Assembly (NCBI GenBank): GCA_905221605.1
Contig: CAJNDS010000089.1
Span: 62,001 to 126,000, forward strand
Direction of reading: 5' to 3'
Length of the DNA stretch: 64,000 bases
Origin: Symbiodinium natans
Taxonomy: Eukaryota; Sar; Dinophyceae; Suessiales; Symbiodiniaceae
Part shown: positions 1-10,152 of the stretch, one piece after another
Layout: each line of letters opens with the position of its first letter
Position numbering within the stretch: position 1 is the first letter of the stretch
The notes under the pieces: model-generated
What the model was told of the DNA's origin: nothing
The model's input: only the letters and a program-made list of their open reading frames with translations
Database searches by the model: none
Program-made: the position numbers and the translations under genes

Positions 1-1906
1 GGCTGCTATGCTCGGTACGCTTCTGCCGGCACGGTGTGCACAAATGAATCTGCACATTCCTTGTGGCAGACTTCACACCTTACGGCAGGAGTACCTGCGT
101 GTCCGGCGTGGAAAGGAGTGCGAGGCGTGGAGCAGACCAAATACGAGCTCGATGAGTTGCTATACTGGTCCGATGGTAGGGGCGTCGGGTAAATTCGCAG
201 GAGGGCATGGAAGCCCTGCGAAACAAGCAGAAGCCAAAGTGGGTCCAGAACCCGATCGATGCCGCGACCACAGTCCGATCTCTAGCCCAGACGTCGGTTC
301 AGTGAAAGTCTATTGAGTCTATTCATGGATGTTACGCTGTGTTCTTGTCAGGTGCGGGAGCAAGACACAAAGGAATGAGTTCTGTACGAACACTGTGCAA
401 GCCCGCGGGCCGTGACACTGAATTCGCGTGCTGCGGGGTCAGATGTGCTCAGGTTAATTGCTCGCTGAGCCACGCTTCCCCGAAGACAACTAGGGGGTTT
501 AGACCCGGCCTGGTTCGGTGCTGCATTGACCGCGACCTGCAAAGTCTTTGCCCCAGGCGCGCGTTTTCTCTTCCGACCCTCTCACTACTCAAAAGCAGGT
601 TGCTTGAAACTACTGTTGGTGGTGCCAAACTGGTGGTTCAAGGTGCAGAAGCAGCCGGAAACAGTGCAAATGTCGCCCGAATAAGAAACACAGATCCTGT
701 TAGTGCGGTTGTTTCATTCGACTGATGCAGAGCGCAAAAGTGATGCCAGAACACCTCAACTCAGCTCCAAACATGTTCCAGAAAAGATTCAGAAAGCTGC
801 AACACCTGCCCAGTTTCAGTTTGGCCCGCGAAACCTGAGTTCCAACGACAGCGCCTGTGTGGCACAGTGAGTGATGGCTACATTTCATTTGCAGGAGCTG
901 AGCTCACGAATTCGCCGTCGCTCCACATGCGGAAGCCTGGGGGATAGGGAGGGTGGAAGTGAGGTTGGGTTGGTCTTTGCGGTCGCAGTATAAAGCAGAC
1001 ACGGTTGTTGACAGCTTTGCACCTTGCTCTGTTGCAGGCCGGGAGTTTGTCACGTCGAGCTACCACGACGTATTTCACCGCCGCCTTATGCAGATGCTGA
1101 TGCAGGGTTCCACGAAGGAGTGCGCAGAGGCCTGGCAAGTTCATGAGAGGAGAACCAGCGGAGAACCAGCGGAGAACCAAGACATGGAACTCTTTTGGTG
1201 ATTGGCCTCTTGGCCTATTGGGCAACCGTGGGCAACCGTGGGCAACCTCTTGCCTCTTCCGAATGCAAGCTTGCTTGCCACTCCGGTGCGAGTCAGGCGT
1301 TGCATGCCCATGGCCTGACGCGAGAGTTCTTCACGGATCAGGTGCATCTGGAGCAAAGGAGAGAACTTTGCCCGCTCGTAGCCATGTTCCCGTCGAGGCG
1401 CCGGCCTTCCGTCAGCCGCTGCTGCTGGAGGACACCTACAGGAAGGTGGCCGGGAGAGAGTAATTTGAGCTAACGTCAGCTGCAGAAGAGAGTCTCTGGC
1501 CCAGATCGACGTGACGGTGCGCACGCGACTCCTCCAGGCGCCAACCTGATATGCAGGTTGACATGTGTGGGCCGTCTGCTGGACACACCGCTCGCCAGGA
1601 TGTGCAAAGTCTGGCCATGCAAGTAGCTACAGCTCCTAAGCGAAAGAAGAAGGTGGATCAGGACTCTGCTTCCATTTGCTCACACGTGCTCTTTTGTAGC
1701 CCTGCGATGACTGAAGCTATCCGCTATCGGGGCTCGGCAACGAACACTGAACGTAGATGTACCTTCACGAAGCCCCCTCTTCAGTGCAGCTCGAGGACGG
1801 AGCTGCTCGGAGGTCCTTGCCTGAGAGCTTTGATGATAAATCTTAGTAAGCGGAACCTTTGCCCGTTTTGGGGTGGTACGAATGCCACCAGCCTACCACG
1901 AACCCC
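1..1906. other. No supported gene; short tandem repeats
   Basis: I see no exon chain I can defend here. Two small direct repeats are visible: an 11-bp unit (aaccagcggag) about three times near 1149-1180, and a 10-bp unit (gggcaaccgt) about three times at 1219-1249. Several open frames of about 100 codons exist on both strands, but they overlap each other and show no recognisable motif. Confidence 0.5.
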
Positions 1907-2708
1907 CCATTAGAGGATTTTTCCTATCCTCCCTCCGGCATCTCACCCAATGTATCACGACTTCTTCTTTCCCCATGACCAATAGACGTATAGGAATACC
2001 CGATTTCCGGATCCACAGAATGGGATTATTCCGATACTCCCGGCTACCATAGTCCTAATATCACAAGTACTTCCCAATTGCAAGACCAGTATAGGAACAA
2101 CCAATGACCCCGTCCATGTTCCCTAAGGCAGGTGGTATCATCATCCCAAAGTGGGCGAAATGTTCCCTCATAGATTTTACAGGGTTTAGGCTGAAAGAGG
2201 GATGACCGGATGACCACGTGTTTGCCAGTGCTTTACTGGTTCGAGATCACGTAGTGCCTCCCAAATTGGATATTGGAGTCTTTGACCTTCCACAACATAG
2301 GTTTGTGTGTGGTTATCAGGGTCATGTTTTGGTGGTCAAAGAGTGCAGTAGTTAGCAGTGTTTCAAGTGACAGTTCCATGGCGGGTGGTAGTGATAGCGC
2401 AGAACTCAACGGAGTGAGTGGCATGTGAAAGTTCATGGTGGTAATCATGTCATGGACTCGGGCTGAAGAAGAATGTGTGCACATTACTGGAGGCGGTTGT
2501 GAGGAAGGAAGCAGCAATGAACGAAGGGTTTGCAATTGACACGCCAGTTCTCGAAATTGAGGAGGGAACAGCGACTGCTCTGTTGATATTTGGGGAATTG
2601 TAGGCGGGAGTATCAGAATAGGCCTATTCTGTGGATGGGGAAGTAGTATTGATATATTGGGTGAGATGTCGGGGATTAGGTGAGAGTATAGGAATCATCC
2701 TCTAATGG
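1907..2708. mobile_element. Short inverted-repeat element (MITE-like)
   Basis: The two ends are inverted copies of each other. The left end begins ccattagaggat and the right end finishes atcctctaatgg. Similarity continues inward for about 100-130 bp: catctcacccaat at 1940-1952 pairs with attgggtgagatg near 2656-2668, and ccacagaat and atactcccg are also mirrored. The core is about 550 bp, with a 100-codon minus-strand frame (2233-2535) that resembles nothing I know. Terminal inverted repeats plus small size fit a non-autonomous DNA transposon. I could not define a target-site duplication, so the exact boundaries are uncertain. Confidence 0.6.
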
Positions 2709-3983
2709 CTCGTCTCCCCCCAGACCCCAGACCCAGAACCTTATCACTTTTGGTCCTTGGTTACCAGGTTGGTCGCTTCGTGAGCCACCGACTGCAACCT
2801 GAGGCGGAAAAGTGGTGGTGGCCAGGCCTCTGCAGAGAAGGTGGAGGTGCCGAAGCAGAGCTCGAGCGCACTCTCCCGTGGGTGTTCCCGGGTGAAGCAT
2901 CGGCTCCTTTCGGAGGACTCCCAGGATGCTTTGATGGAGGATGCCGCGGAGACCCACGTGCAATACATTCTTGCTTGCCCAAGGTCTTGAGGTCATGTTG
3001 AATTCCCGTGCCATGCTCCAAAACGGCTCCTTCTGCCTAGGAGGGGGACGAGGGTGAGATTCCTGGCCTTGCAGCGGCCTTAGCTGTGACTAAGCCGATA
3101 AGACGAGACGGATTGGAGCATTCTGAACATTTTTTGTCCACCCCATCTTCCCTTATTCCTATCTTGAAACCCAAATCCAGCACATTTCCTTCTTCAAGCA
3201 CCTTCCTTCCTTCCTTCCTTCCTTGCTTCCTTCGGAGGTCAAGCGCAAGGTCCCCGCTGGCCCCGCCGCGTCCACAAAGACCAAGGCCAAGGCCCGGCGC
3301 TGCGTGCGAAAGAGCGCCAGGTTCTTCTCATGCTGGTCGCAACATTTCAACACGGTTTCTGTCACCGTTGAGAAGTCAATGGTGGAGCCAAGTCTACAGC
3401 AAGAACGGAACCCTAGCACAGAGGACTAACATCAGATTCTGTGGTCTTTCTCCAGCTTTTTGGATTCTGGGAGAAACCCAAGTCTTTGGAGCTAAACAGC
3501 CGGCGAATTAACAGCCAACTTTGGCCTTTTATCATCGTCTTTATGGATAGGTTTCCTAGATAGGCCTTTGGGATATTTCATAGTTCCCTGATTGGGTATA
3601 AGGATCATATTCAGGAATATTTTCCAGGGGGTTTTAAGGGCTATCCTAGCTTCAGTTAGCATCTACTGTTTCTATTTTGTAGCCATGCCTCCTCCCCCCC
3701 CCCACACACACACACGTCAAGTCAAATGATGCATAACAGGAGAAATGAACGAAATACACAAAGGCGTCTTAAGTATTCGGCCATAGTTGAGAGCCGAACA
3801 AAAAGTAATTTAAGAGGTTTGTAGTAGAAGCCCAAGTAAAAAGAAATCTTTGATAGTGTAGAACCTATATTCAGTCTATAAACACCCCCAAGTAAACCGA
3901 GAAATACAAAACGACATGGGGATTTTGTAGGCAGTCATGAAGAAGTGCGGGGCGTCTTGAATCCCGCGCCCGCGCAAATACCT
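2709..3983. other. No supported gene; simple repeats
   Basis: This stretch holds a (CTTC)n run at about 3198-3232, directly followed by a Lys/Arg-rich open stretch (3236-3429) that could be an exon but has no recognised motif. There is also a C-run with (CA)n near 3694-3715. From about 3520 the sequence becomes AT-rich. Confidence 0.45.
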
Positions 3984-4002
3984 AAATAAATAAATAAATA
4001 AC

Positions 4003-4042
<40 letters not shown>
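3984..4042. repeat. (TAAA)n and (TA)n microsatellite
   Basis: Four to five copies of taaa run into more than 40 bp of alternating TA with one interruption. The flanks to about 4310 are also AT-rich, unlike the GC-rich surroundings. Confidence 0.9.
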
Positions 4043-4046
<4 letters not shown>

Positions 4047-4320
4047 TTATGACTCTCGATCTTGTTTATAATCTATTAAAGCATAATAATATACAAAATC
4101 TTTACAGGTATGTACGGTTCTGTTTAAAATCTTTTTCAATATTTACATATGAATCATTTCTTTGGAAAATCAATTAAAAGCTATAGCTATATCAATATGA
4201 GTCATTTCTAAACTATAAACCATAATCTTACGAAAACAAACTTACAGAACAAAAACGAACAAGAAGAAACGCTAGCTAGAAGTAGAATTAAATACAGAAA
4301 CAAACAAAATGCAGTCCCTG

Positions 4321-4590
4321 TTACATCCCAACAATGGCAAGGGGTTTCTGGCGGAATATTGGTTGAAGTTTTGTGCTGGGGGTCGTCCCTGGAAAAAGAA
4401 GTTCATCTGGATCCATCGTCGGCGAGTTCAACCCGACATTCTTTGACAATCTTGAGGAGCCTTTGCGTTTTGTTGCTACTTTTGCTTGGGACGCTACAGT
4501 AGAGCTGCAATCAAGCTGCCTGGAAAGCTGCTGAGATGAAGAGATGTTGTGCCTGTCACGGTTCACAGCGAATACCTGAGTAGGAAGTAT
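4321..4590 (-). CDS. Possible terminal exon, unknown product
   Basis: On the minus strand an open frame runs from a pyrimidine-rich acceptor-like site near 4590 to a stop at 4321. It encodes about 85 residues rich in Ser, Lys and Gln. I recognise no family. A second minus-strand frame (4990-4625) lies upstream, but it overlaps the better-supported plus-strand exon at 4961-5144, so at most one of the two is real. Confidence 0.2.
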   Translation of the reverse strand: MLPTQVFAVNRDRHNISSSQQLSRQLDCSSTVASQAKVATKRKGSSRLSKNVGLNSPTMDPDELLFPGTTPSTKLQPIFRQKPLAIVGM

Positions 4591-4960
4591 CGTCGCCCTA
4601 CCTCGTGTGTGTCACCATGGATCGTCACTGCTCCCGCATGGCTGACATTGCGGATGCAATTTCATCCATCGCAGAAACATTTTCATCCTTCACTGCAGAA
4701 GTGCACGGCTTGGTTGCTACAACATTGGGATGGGAGACCAGGCAGGCCCGTAACCGGTGAGCAAGGTTTTCCAAGCTGAGGTTTTGCTGCCGTCTTGTCA
4801 AGTTCATGTTATGGGCTGATGCGTTTTTTGTCACACACAAACCACCATGTTTCAGCGTGCATGCAGTTGCAGCTTCACGCCAGTTAGCAATAGTTGTTCT
4901 GTGCTGCTTCAACGGGCAAACCAGATCGACCCATCCTTGCAGGCTGGTTCGCCAGTTGAA

Positions 4961-5483
4961 GGATATCGCGGTTGCGAGCGAAGTTAACATTGAGATGCAA
5001 GACAGCCAGGACCTGCGGCGGCAGCTAGCTCAAGCGCATCATGAAGTTGCTGAGCTGAAAGAGGCGCTGAAACAAGCGCACCGCGACAATGCCAAGTTGA
5101 AAGAGGCGCTTGAAAAAGAGCGTATTGACAAACTGGAAAATTGAAGTATCGATGCTTTGGATGTCAGCCCGGTTTCTGCCGACATGAGCTTCTCATCTGG
5201 CCTTGAGGAGGTGACTCTTGCAGCAGTACGCTTGCAAGCGTTTTGGCGGGGTGTCAAAGCCCGCGCAGCAGTAATTTCTGTGCGTGCTGAAAGGCTCTCC
5301 CAAGAAAAGGCTGAGCCTACGAGTCCTTGCGCAGATTACGCATCGGATGCTGAGGCAACTGAGTACGAACGCGGCGAAGTGTTTCCGCCTGTGCAGCAGA
5401 TTCAGGCAGCATTGACCGGGCCTGTGTTGGTGCATCCCGTGCCCGGATATTCACTCCCATCGCGAAGGTCTCGGTCGCAATGA
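4961..5483 (+). CDS. Coiled-coil plus IQ-motif protein, in-frame TGA
   Basis: After an AG|G acceptor at 4960 the frame encodes a heptad-type coiled coil (motifs VAELKEALKQAHRD and AKLKEALEKERID). It then meets a single TGA at 5142-5144 and stays open in the same frame to 5483. Past the stop it carries an IQ-like calmodulin-binding motif, LQAFWRGVKARAAV, at about 5227-5268, then an acidic Ser-rich tail. Coil next to IQ is the usual order in cytoskeletal calmodulin-binding proteins, which suggests one gene rather than two. The TGA may be a disabling mutation, a recoded codon or a sequencing error. Upstream exons are not identified; the frame is open back to an ATG at 4806. Confidence 0.45.
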
Positions 5484-5547
5484 GGATCTTCCTGGCAGTG
5501 TCCCAGTCCCCCAGCGGCAGATGCGGCGTGTGGCGTCGCGTGCGCCG

Positions 5548-5575
5548 CGGGTTTAGGGTTTAGAGTTCAGGGCTC
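5548..5575 (+). repeat. Interstitial telomere-like TTTAGGG tract
   Basis: Two and a half copies of the TTTAGGG-type unit, decaying to agttcaggg. Similar short bits occur at 14514-14540, 14656-14667, 21214-21222 and 45201-45210. They look like scattered relics rather than a chromosome end. Confidence 0.55.
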
Positions 5576-5897
5576 CAAGTCGAACACGGCCGCCCAACTG
5601 CAAACGAACTCAGAACAGGCCGGGATTGCACAAGGGAACGGGAGAACAGCAACTCCACCGCCTGGGCCCTGGGGGGCACGAGATCTTTATAGCACATACC
5701 GGCTTTGCAGTGCAGGCCGTTCACCTCTGAAGCTGAGCTAGATACCCCTTATCCTAGGTAGGATAAGGGGGGCCCTTAAAAGGGAACCCCTTCTTCACCC
5801 TCTTCTGGTATGGCATTTGCGTGCGGAAGCCGCCCGCGTTGCTTGGAGCCGTATAGGCAAAGATTGTGATGGCAGCGAAAGACCCTAGACTGACGAG

Positions 5898-6311
5898 GAG
5901 AAGGAGGAAGTGCAGCAGTATTTCGACGCGAAGGTCTCCGTGCTGGTGGCGCAGCGTGTTCTTGGCATGGCGTCATATTTCGTGGACTTGGGCGGACGTG
6001 TGGTAGTAATTGACGAAGTTGCTTCCTTCCAAGGCTTCAAGACGGGGACCCCGCTCGTGGCTGAGATAATCAAGTGCTGCCCAAGTGCCTGTGTTGCGAT
6101 TCTACTGGCCCGACGACAGGCTGTGACTTTTTACAAGGCGCTAGGGTTCCATGTTATTCCCCTTAAGCGCGGGCCAACGCTACCGTCGCAGCGGAAGCAG
6201 TTGCAAGCACTACTTGCCTTGCTTCCTCAACCTGAGCGACTCGAAAAATTCGTGACAGCGTATGCCCGCAGCATTGGATTCAACCTTCCCCTCATGCTCC
6301 GGGTGCTGTGA
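5898..6311 (+). CDS. GNAT-type N-acetyltransferase, last exon
   Basis: An open frame follows an AG|G acceptor (5896-5897) and ends with TGA at 6309-6311, about 137 codons. It shows the C-terminal half of a GNAT fold: a beta strand around VVVIDEV, an acyl-CoA-loop-like stretch (FQGFKTGTPLV) followed by a helix, then the hallmark AVTFYKALGF. GNAT enzymes move an acyl group, usually acetyl from acetyl-CoA, to an amine; the substrate cannot be read from this sequence. The classical Q/RxxGxG/A loop is only partly kept (G-x-K-x-G), so activity is not certain. The N-terminal half must lie in exons upstream that I could not place. Confidence 0.6.
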   Translation, partial: EKEEVQQYFDAKVSVLVAQRVLGMASYFVDLGGRVVVIDEVASFQGFKTGTPLVAEIIKCCPSACVAILLARRQAVTFYKALGFHVIPLKRGPTLPSQRKQLQALLALLPQPERLEKFVTAYARSIGFNLPLMLRVL

Positions 6312-6621
6312 GCCGAAAACTGGCTCCAGTCGTTTATCTCAACCGTTTCTACAATGGCCTCACGCACTTTGATGTGACTCTGGGCACCTCATGTTTTCAC
6401 TTAACCTTGTGGAGCTGTATCTTGAGGAGCAAGCCGCATTGACAAAATGCAGGCATCTGCGTGTTTGCACATGTTCCCCTGTCTCGGCCTAGCCCTGATG
6501 AGCCGCCTATCTGTTCCCCTTTGGTTGCTGCTTTGGTGTGAAGCAGTGGGTGGAGTGTTTCAGTTGATTCGTATATGTCGGTGTGTATAGTAGCGGGCGC
6601 CGCTCCTAGTAAGACGTTGGC

Positions 6622-6757
6622 GACCCAAAACCTTTTTGATAGTCTCGCCAGAACCTTTTTGACAGCCCAGCTAAAACCTTTTGACAGCTCCGCAGCTCCG
6701 TCAAGACTTTTTTGACAGCCCCGTCAAAACTCTTAGGGTGCCTCTGTCAAACCCCTT
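6622..6757 (+). repeat. Degenerate minisatellite, about 27 bp unit
   Basis: Four to five imperfect copies of a unit containing ccttttTGACAGC (aacctttttgatag, aacctttttgacag, aaccttttgacag, agacttttttgacag, aaaactctt). No coding potential is seen between the GNAT stop (6311) and the AT-rich island. Confidence 0.6.
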
Positions 6758-7250
6758 TATGCTAATGTCAATAGTCCCCGTGCGCTAGGAAACCCACTTC
6801 CCGACCTCATCTTGAGCATTTCGCACGATTGAGCCCAATCGAAACCGACTGGGGTAGCGCGCTTGGGTTGAGAAACATCTTCCGTGAGCGACTGCGATGC
6901 CGAAGCCATCGCCTTACCTTCAGAACAATCTTTACTTACCTTTTACCCCCGAAGGAGACCAACCGCGAGCCCTACGATGCAGGGCGCTGCGTGACGACCG
7001 ACTTTTACCTTTACAAGCCCCCTAGGTGGTGGTTGTGGGGTAGGATTTCGTGTTAGAGTTTGTAACAGATTTTTGCATTTTTTTGAAATTTGTAAGAAAT
7101 CTAAATAATGTACATGAGCGATAGATGCGATGACAGCGACAAAAAAGAAAGTTTTTTTGTCATTCATGCTAATGGCATGTCGCGCATCCCTCGTAGATGT
7201 AAGAGACTGCCATATCATGAATCACAAAGACTGCGAAAGAAAACAGCGAA

Positions 7251-7517
7251 ATGTCAATGAGCGTAAATGAAGACATACGTATCTTAAAATTTGGTGGTCG
7301 GCGTGTGTCACTTGATGAGAACGGTGTATTTAACACCGAGAAGCAAATTGGAAGCGTTGAAATATGTAGCGCCGCCGCAAACAAAATAGCGCCCGAAGAA
7401 CTAGAGCAGAAGATAGAGGTCACCGAGACAGGCGTTAATTGCATTCAAAAAAAGATAGAGAGGTTAGAATTGGATCTTTATGCTTTGAAACTTGAAGTTA
7501 GCAAGAAAATCAATTAA
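7251..7517 (+). CDS. Hypothetical 88-residue coiled-coil protein
   Basis: ATG at 7251, stop TAA at 7515-7517. The start is preceded by A-rich sequence. The N-terminal part has a short beta-like stretch (IRILKFGGRRVSLDENG). The C-terminal half is a predicted helix with heptad Leu/Ile spacing (KKIERLELDLYALKLEV). Codon use is A/T-rich like the rest of the island and unlike the flanking genes. No family is recognised; short coiled-coil proteins of this type are common in protist viruses. Confidence 0.5.
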   Translation: MSMSVNEDIRILKFGGRRVSLDENGVFNTEKQIGSVEICSAAANKIAPEELEQKIEVTETGVNCIQKKIERLELDLYALKLEVSKKIN

Positions 7518-7544
7518 AATAACAGTAATTCAATGACGAACTTT

Positions 7545-7736
7545 TTTCTCGAAGAAACAAAGTGAGGAAAATGAAAAAGACTGGATGAACGAAGAATATT
7601 GGAATGTAAAATGCTAGGTTGAGCGCTCTTTTGGATGAATTAGAAGATTACGACTATTATTCAGATTATAAAAAACGGTTTAAATTGTTGTTTGAGTTTT
7701 ATCAATTAGAAGACTTGTTAACAGTGTATAGTTGAG
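7545..7736 (+). pseudogene. Frame-broken remnant, unknown protein
   Basis: Two adjoining open stretches in different frames: one encoding an acidic segment with KDWMNEEYW ending at a stop near 7611, and one from about 7608 encoding an aromatic/acidic segment (ELEDYDYYSDYKKRF) that stops at 7736. Their composition matches and they abut, which suggests one former gene split by an indel. The family is unknown. Confidence 0.4.
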
Positions 7737-7928
7737 GATAAGTCCCAGAGATTTTAAGCCCCGCGTGTCGCTATACCAGAAGCATATCATAAGCGTGTGG
7801 TAATGTTTGGAAGTGTTGCCTCGTTTCTTCTGATGTCCTTCACAAACTTACTAAGGTTCTAATATTAACTGAGGTATGAAAATGTTTCAGTCTAGCTATG
7901 TCTAAAGACTAGACATTCTTTTAACAAG

Positions 7929-8578
7929 ATGGTGAAGAGAATGTGCAAATCGTGCTGTGCCTCAGCGGATGATGAAGAGTTTGACGGTTCAAGACACGCA
8001 ATACATGCCGAGAAGCGGAGCGAAAATGCCACAAGAAGAATCAGAAAGAATATAACCGAGCGAGAAGAGGGGAAGCCAACTGTGCAAAGAATGCGGACAC
8101 AGAATGGGACGCGAAAACTGGGATGCCCATTTCCATTATGCGTTACCTCCGAGCTCGGAATTCATTATATTGAGGAAGGGCTATTTAACGAAATTAGGTA
8201 ATTGAAGGAAAGAGCAAACTAAACGACAAATTACAATCAGAAACTAAGGCAGAATATGAAAAGCAGAAAAGGGACATACGCAAACCATTAAATCAACAGT
8301 TTTCTGATAAGTTTGTTGATGAAGAGGAAACGCCAGAGCCGCAACCCGAGCCCGAGAAACCTAAACCCGATATCGATAAAGTATTCAATCATGTCCATCA
8401 GTTACTAACGAACAACAAGTTTTTAGAAGAATTTTGTGCCATTCGGCAAGCATCGGGACAGAACTTTATTGAAATGCTTGCTGATGTTGCCGAACCGAAA
8501 GCACCGACAGTAGACACCAAACAAGCTTCATATGCTTCAATGTGTATTTCAATGCCTTCAGAAGTAAAAGTAGTGTAG
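7929..8578 (+). pseudogene. Decayed virus-like Cys-motif zinc protein
   Basis: The segment starts with ATG at 7929 and encodes CKSCC and an acidic DDEEFD stretch. The similarity then moves to another frame for a TCREAERKCHKKNQKEYN-like segment (from about 7985), to a third frame (8056-8205) for a zinc-finger-like CKECGHRMGRENWDAHFH, and back to the second frame for a Glu/Pro-rich tail (8198-8578, stop TAG). CxxC, then a charged KxC...N..YN segment, then CxCG...H is a layout I know from uncharacterised proteins of giant viruses and phycodnaviruses. Three frame changes mean the copy is broken. Its role in those viruses is unknown; zinc binding is inferred from the Cys/His spacing. Confidence 0.5.
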
Positions 8579-8600
8579 GTATAATCCTTAAATTGTTATA

Positions 8601-8624
8601 GGAAACAATTTCATTATTGTTTCC
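8601..8624. terminator. Perfect hairpin after the last virus-like frame
   Basis: GGAAACAAT, a 6-nt loop, then ATTGTTTCC: a 9-bp perfect stem 22 bp past the TAG at 8576-8578, followed about 30 bp later by a run of nine T. Some large DNA viruses (mimivirus relatives) end transcripts at intergenic palindromes, so the position is suggestive. Confidence 0.45.
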
Positions 8625-8639
8625 GCCTTATTCCTAAAC

Positions 8640-9734
8640 CTTATTCCTATTATAGATTTTTTTTTGGAGAATACCGTTTCCAGTTGGGTTCTCTACCGGG
8701 TAAAGCACTATGAGGTTGAGTATGTCATTTTGCATGGGGTTGGGCGTGAATTAGTTGAAGGTTGAGGTACAGGTTGTTATGGTTTGGGTCTTCAGGTGGC
8801 CTAGGGGTGTGTGCATGGTTAGAAATGGAAATGGTATCTGCTATCGTTTCATGCCCCAGAAAACAATATCAAAGTTGTAGGGTCCATGAGCATGGGCCAG
8901 CTTTTTTGTTTGGTCGGCGCAAGCTGCCCTTTACTCCTGGCACACAGAAAAAAGAGCCAAAATAAGGGGCTGGCATAATGTACTTAAAAGGAGTGAAAAA
9001 TCGGTGGCGGGTACCTGAGACGCTGCCAGAACTCCTCCGGCCCGAGGTTTCGGGGGATTTGAAATTTTGGCGTGTCTCCTGCTGCACTTACCTTACCGCA
9101 CAACTCCTGCATCTTCTCGCAGGCGCTGAAGGACAAGGAGAGGGACTGATCAATGGCCTTAGATAGTCTCGCATCTGCCTGCTGTTGCTTCACTGACATT
9201 GCGTTGCACAACGTGCATACCAGCAAGCCCTTCCCTACACCCTCGACGTGAGAGACGCAAACAAAGCACGCACTTCACCAGCTCCCGGCAAGCCGGTAAG
9301 CAATTTGTAATTTCAAGCCATCTCTTAGACCAATCTTGTGACGGTTATCCCCAAAAGGCTCTGTCAACCAAAGATGCCCACCCCAGCTTTGGGGGGGGGC
9401 GCCACGTTCAAACCAGTTCTGTTGCCTTGATTTCACAAGTGCCATCACCGTTCATCCGGGCCCGCTCAGTTTCCACACCTAGATCCAAGAGTTCATGTAC
9501 ATGAGAACAGCAAATGAGAGGACTTCAGCAAATGCTCTCTCAATGGCTGGCGCACATCAGTGAAGGACGGGGTGCTGTGGCTGCAGCACTTGGGTTCCCC
9601 GTGCCTTCGTGAACAACTTGCAGGCATTAGAGAGTGGTCCCATGAGAAGTTTTAGAGTGGCTCAGGATGGCTTAGGGGCTAACGGCGCAACCCAGTTCAA
9701 GGCAAGCATGCTCGCATGAACAACCACGATTAGT
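8640..9734. other. No supported gene
   Basis: Composition returns to host-like GC. Short open frames on both strands overlap and carry no recognised motif. A G-run lies near 9391-9399. Confidence 0.4.
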
Positions 9735-9744
9735 GTGGCTGTGC

Positions 9745-9912
9745 TTTTGCTGCTGCTACTGCTGATACTACTCGCCGCTGCTGCTGCTGCCGCTCGCTGC
9801 TGCTGCTGCTGCTGCTGCTGCCGCTGCTGCTGCCGCTGCCGCTGCTGCCGCTGCCGCTGCCGCCGCCGCCGCCGCCGCCGCCGCCGCTGCTGCTGCTGCT
9901 GCTGCTGCGGCG
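9745..9912 (+). repeat. Interrupted CTG/CCG trinucleotide repeat
   Basis: About 165 bp of ctg and ccg triplets, open in several frames (poly-Leu/Pro, poly-Cys/Arg, poly-Ala). In the Ala frame the sequence continues into DAADTSSKSPAKIA; in another it continues into a 60-codon frame ending at 10096 with an acidic, coding-like stretch (DDELKLLSFNARTWADIE). The repeat may sit in or beside an exon, but the frame is not settled. Confidence 0.8.
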
Positions 9913-10152
9913 GATGCGGCGGACACCTCCAGCAAGTCTCCAGCAAAAATCGCCACAGCAACCTGGGCATGTACATGATGACGAGCTCAAGCTGTTGTCC
10001 TTCAATGCACGGACGTGGGCTGACATTGAGCAGTCCAATCTGGAACCGCTACGAACATCCGTCGTTGCTAATCATGTTTTGTGCGAATCGGAGTGAAAGG
10101 TGGGGGTGGTGTTCGGCATGAACAGCTCGGCAAGTACTCCTGACAGGAGAAA

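Larger units (their letters stand above)
7050..8640. other. AT-rich island of virus-like origin
   Basis: Base composition falls sharply here, to visibly well under 45% GC against GC-rich flanks. Codons are A/T-ending, and the reading frames are Lys/Glu/Asn-rich and free of the AG|G mini-exon pattern found elsewhere. The island holds an intact 88-codon frame (7251-7517), two sets of frame-broken genes (7545-7736 and 7929-8578) and a perfect hairpin just after the last stop. The Cys-motif gene resembles proteins common in large DNA viruses of protists. I infer an old insertion from such a virus, now decaying. The edges are set by composition only; no terminal repeats were found. Confidence 0.55.

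Noticed and set aside
9662-10121. Poly-Cys/Arg, poly-Ser/Gly and poly-Leu proteins
   Set aside because: The CTG/CCG repeat opens nearly all frames; no single frame can be preferred.
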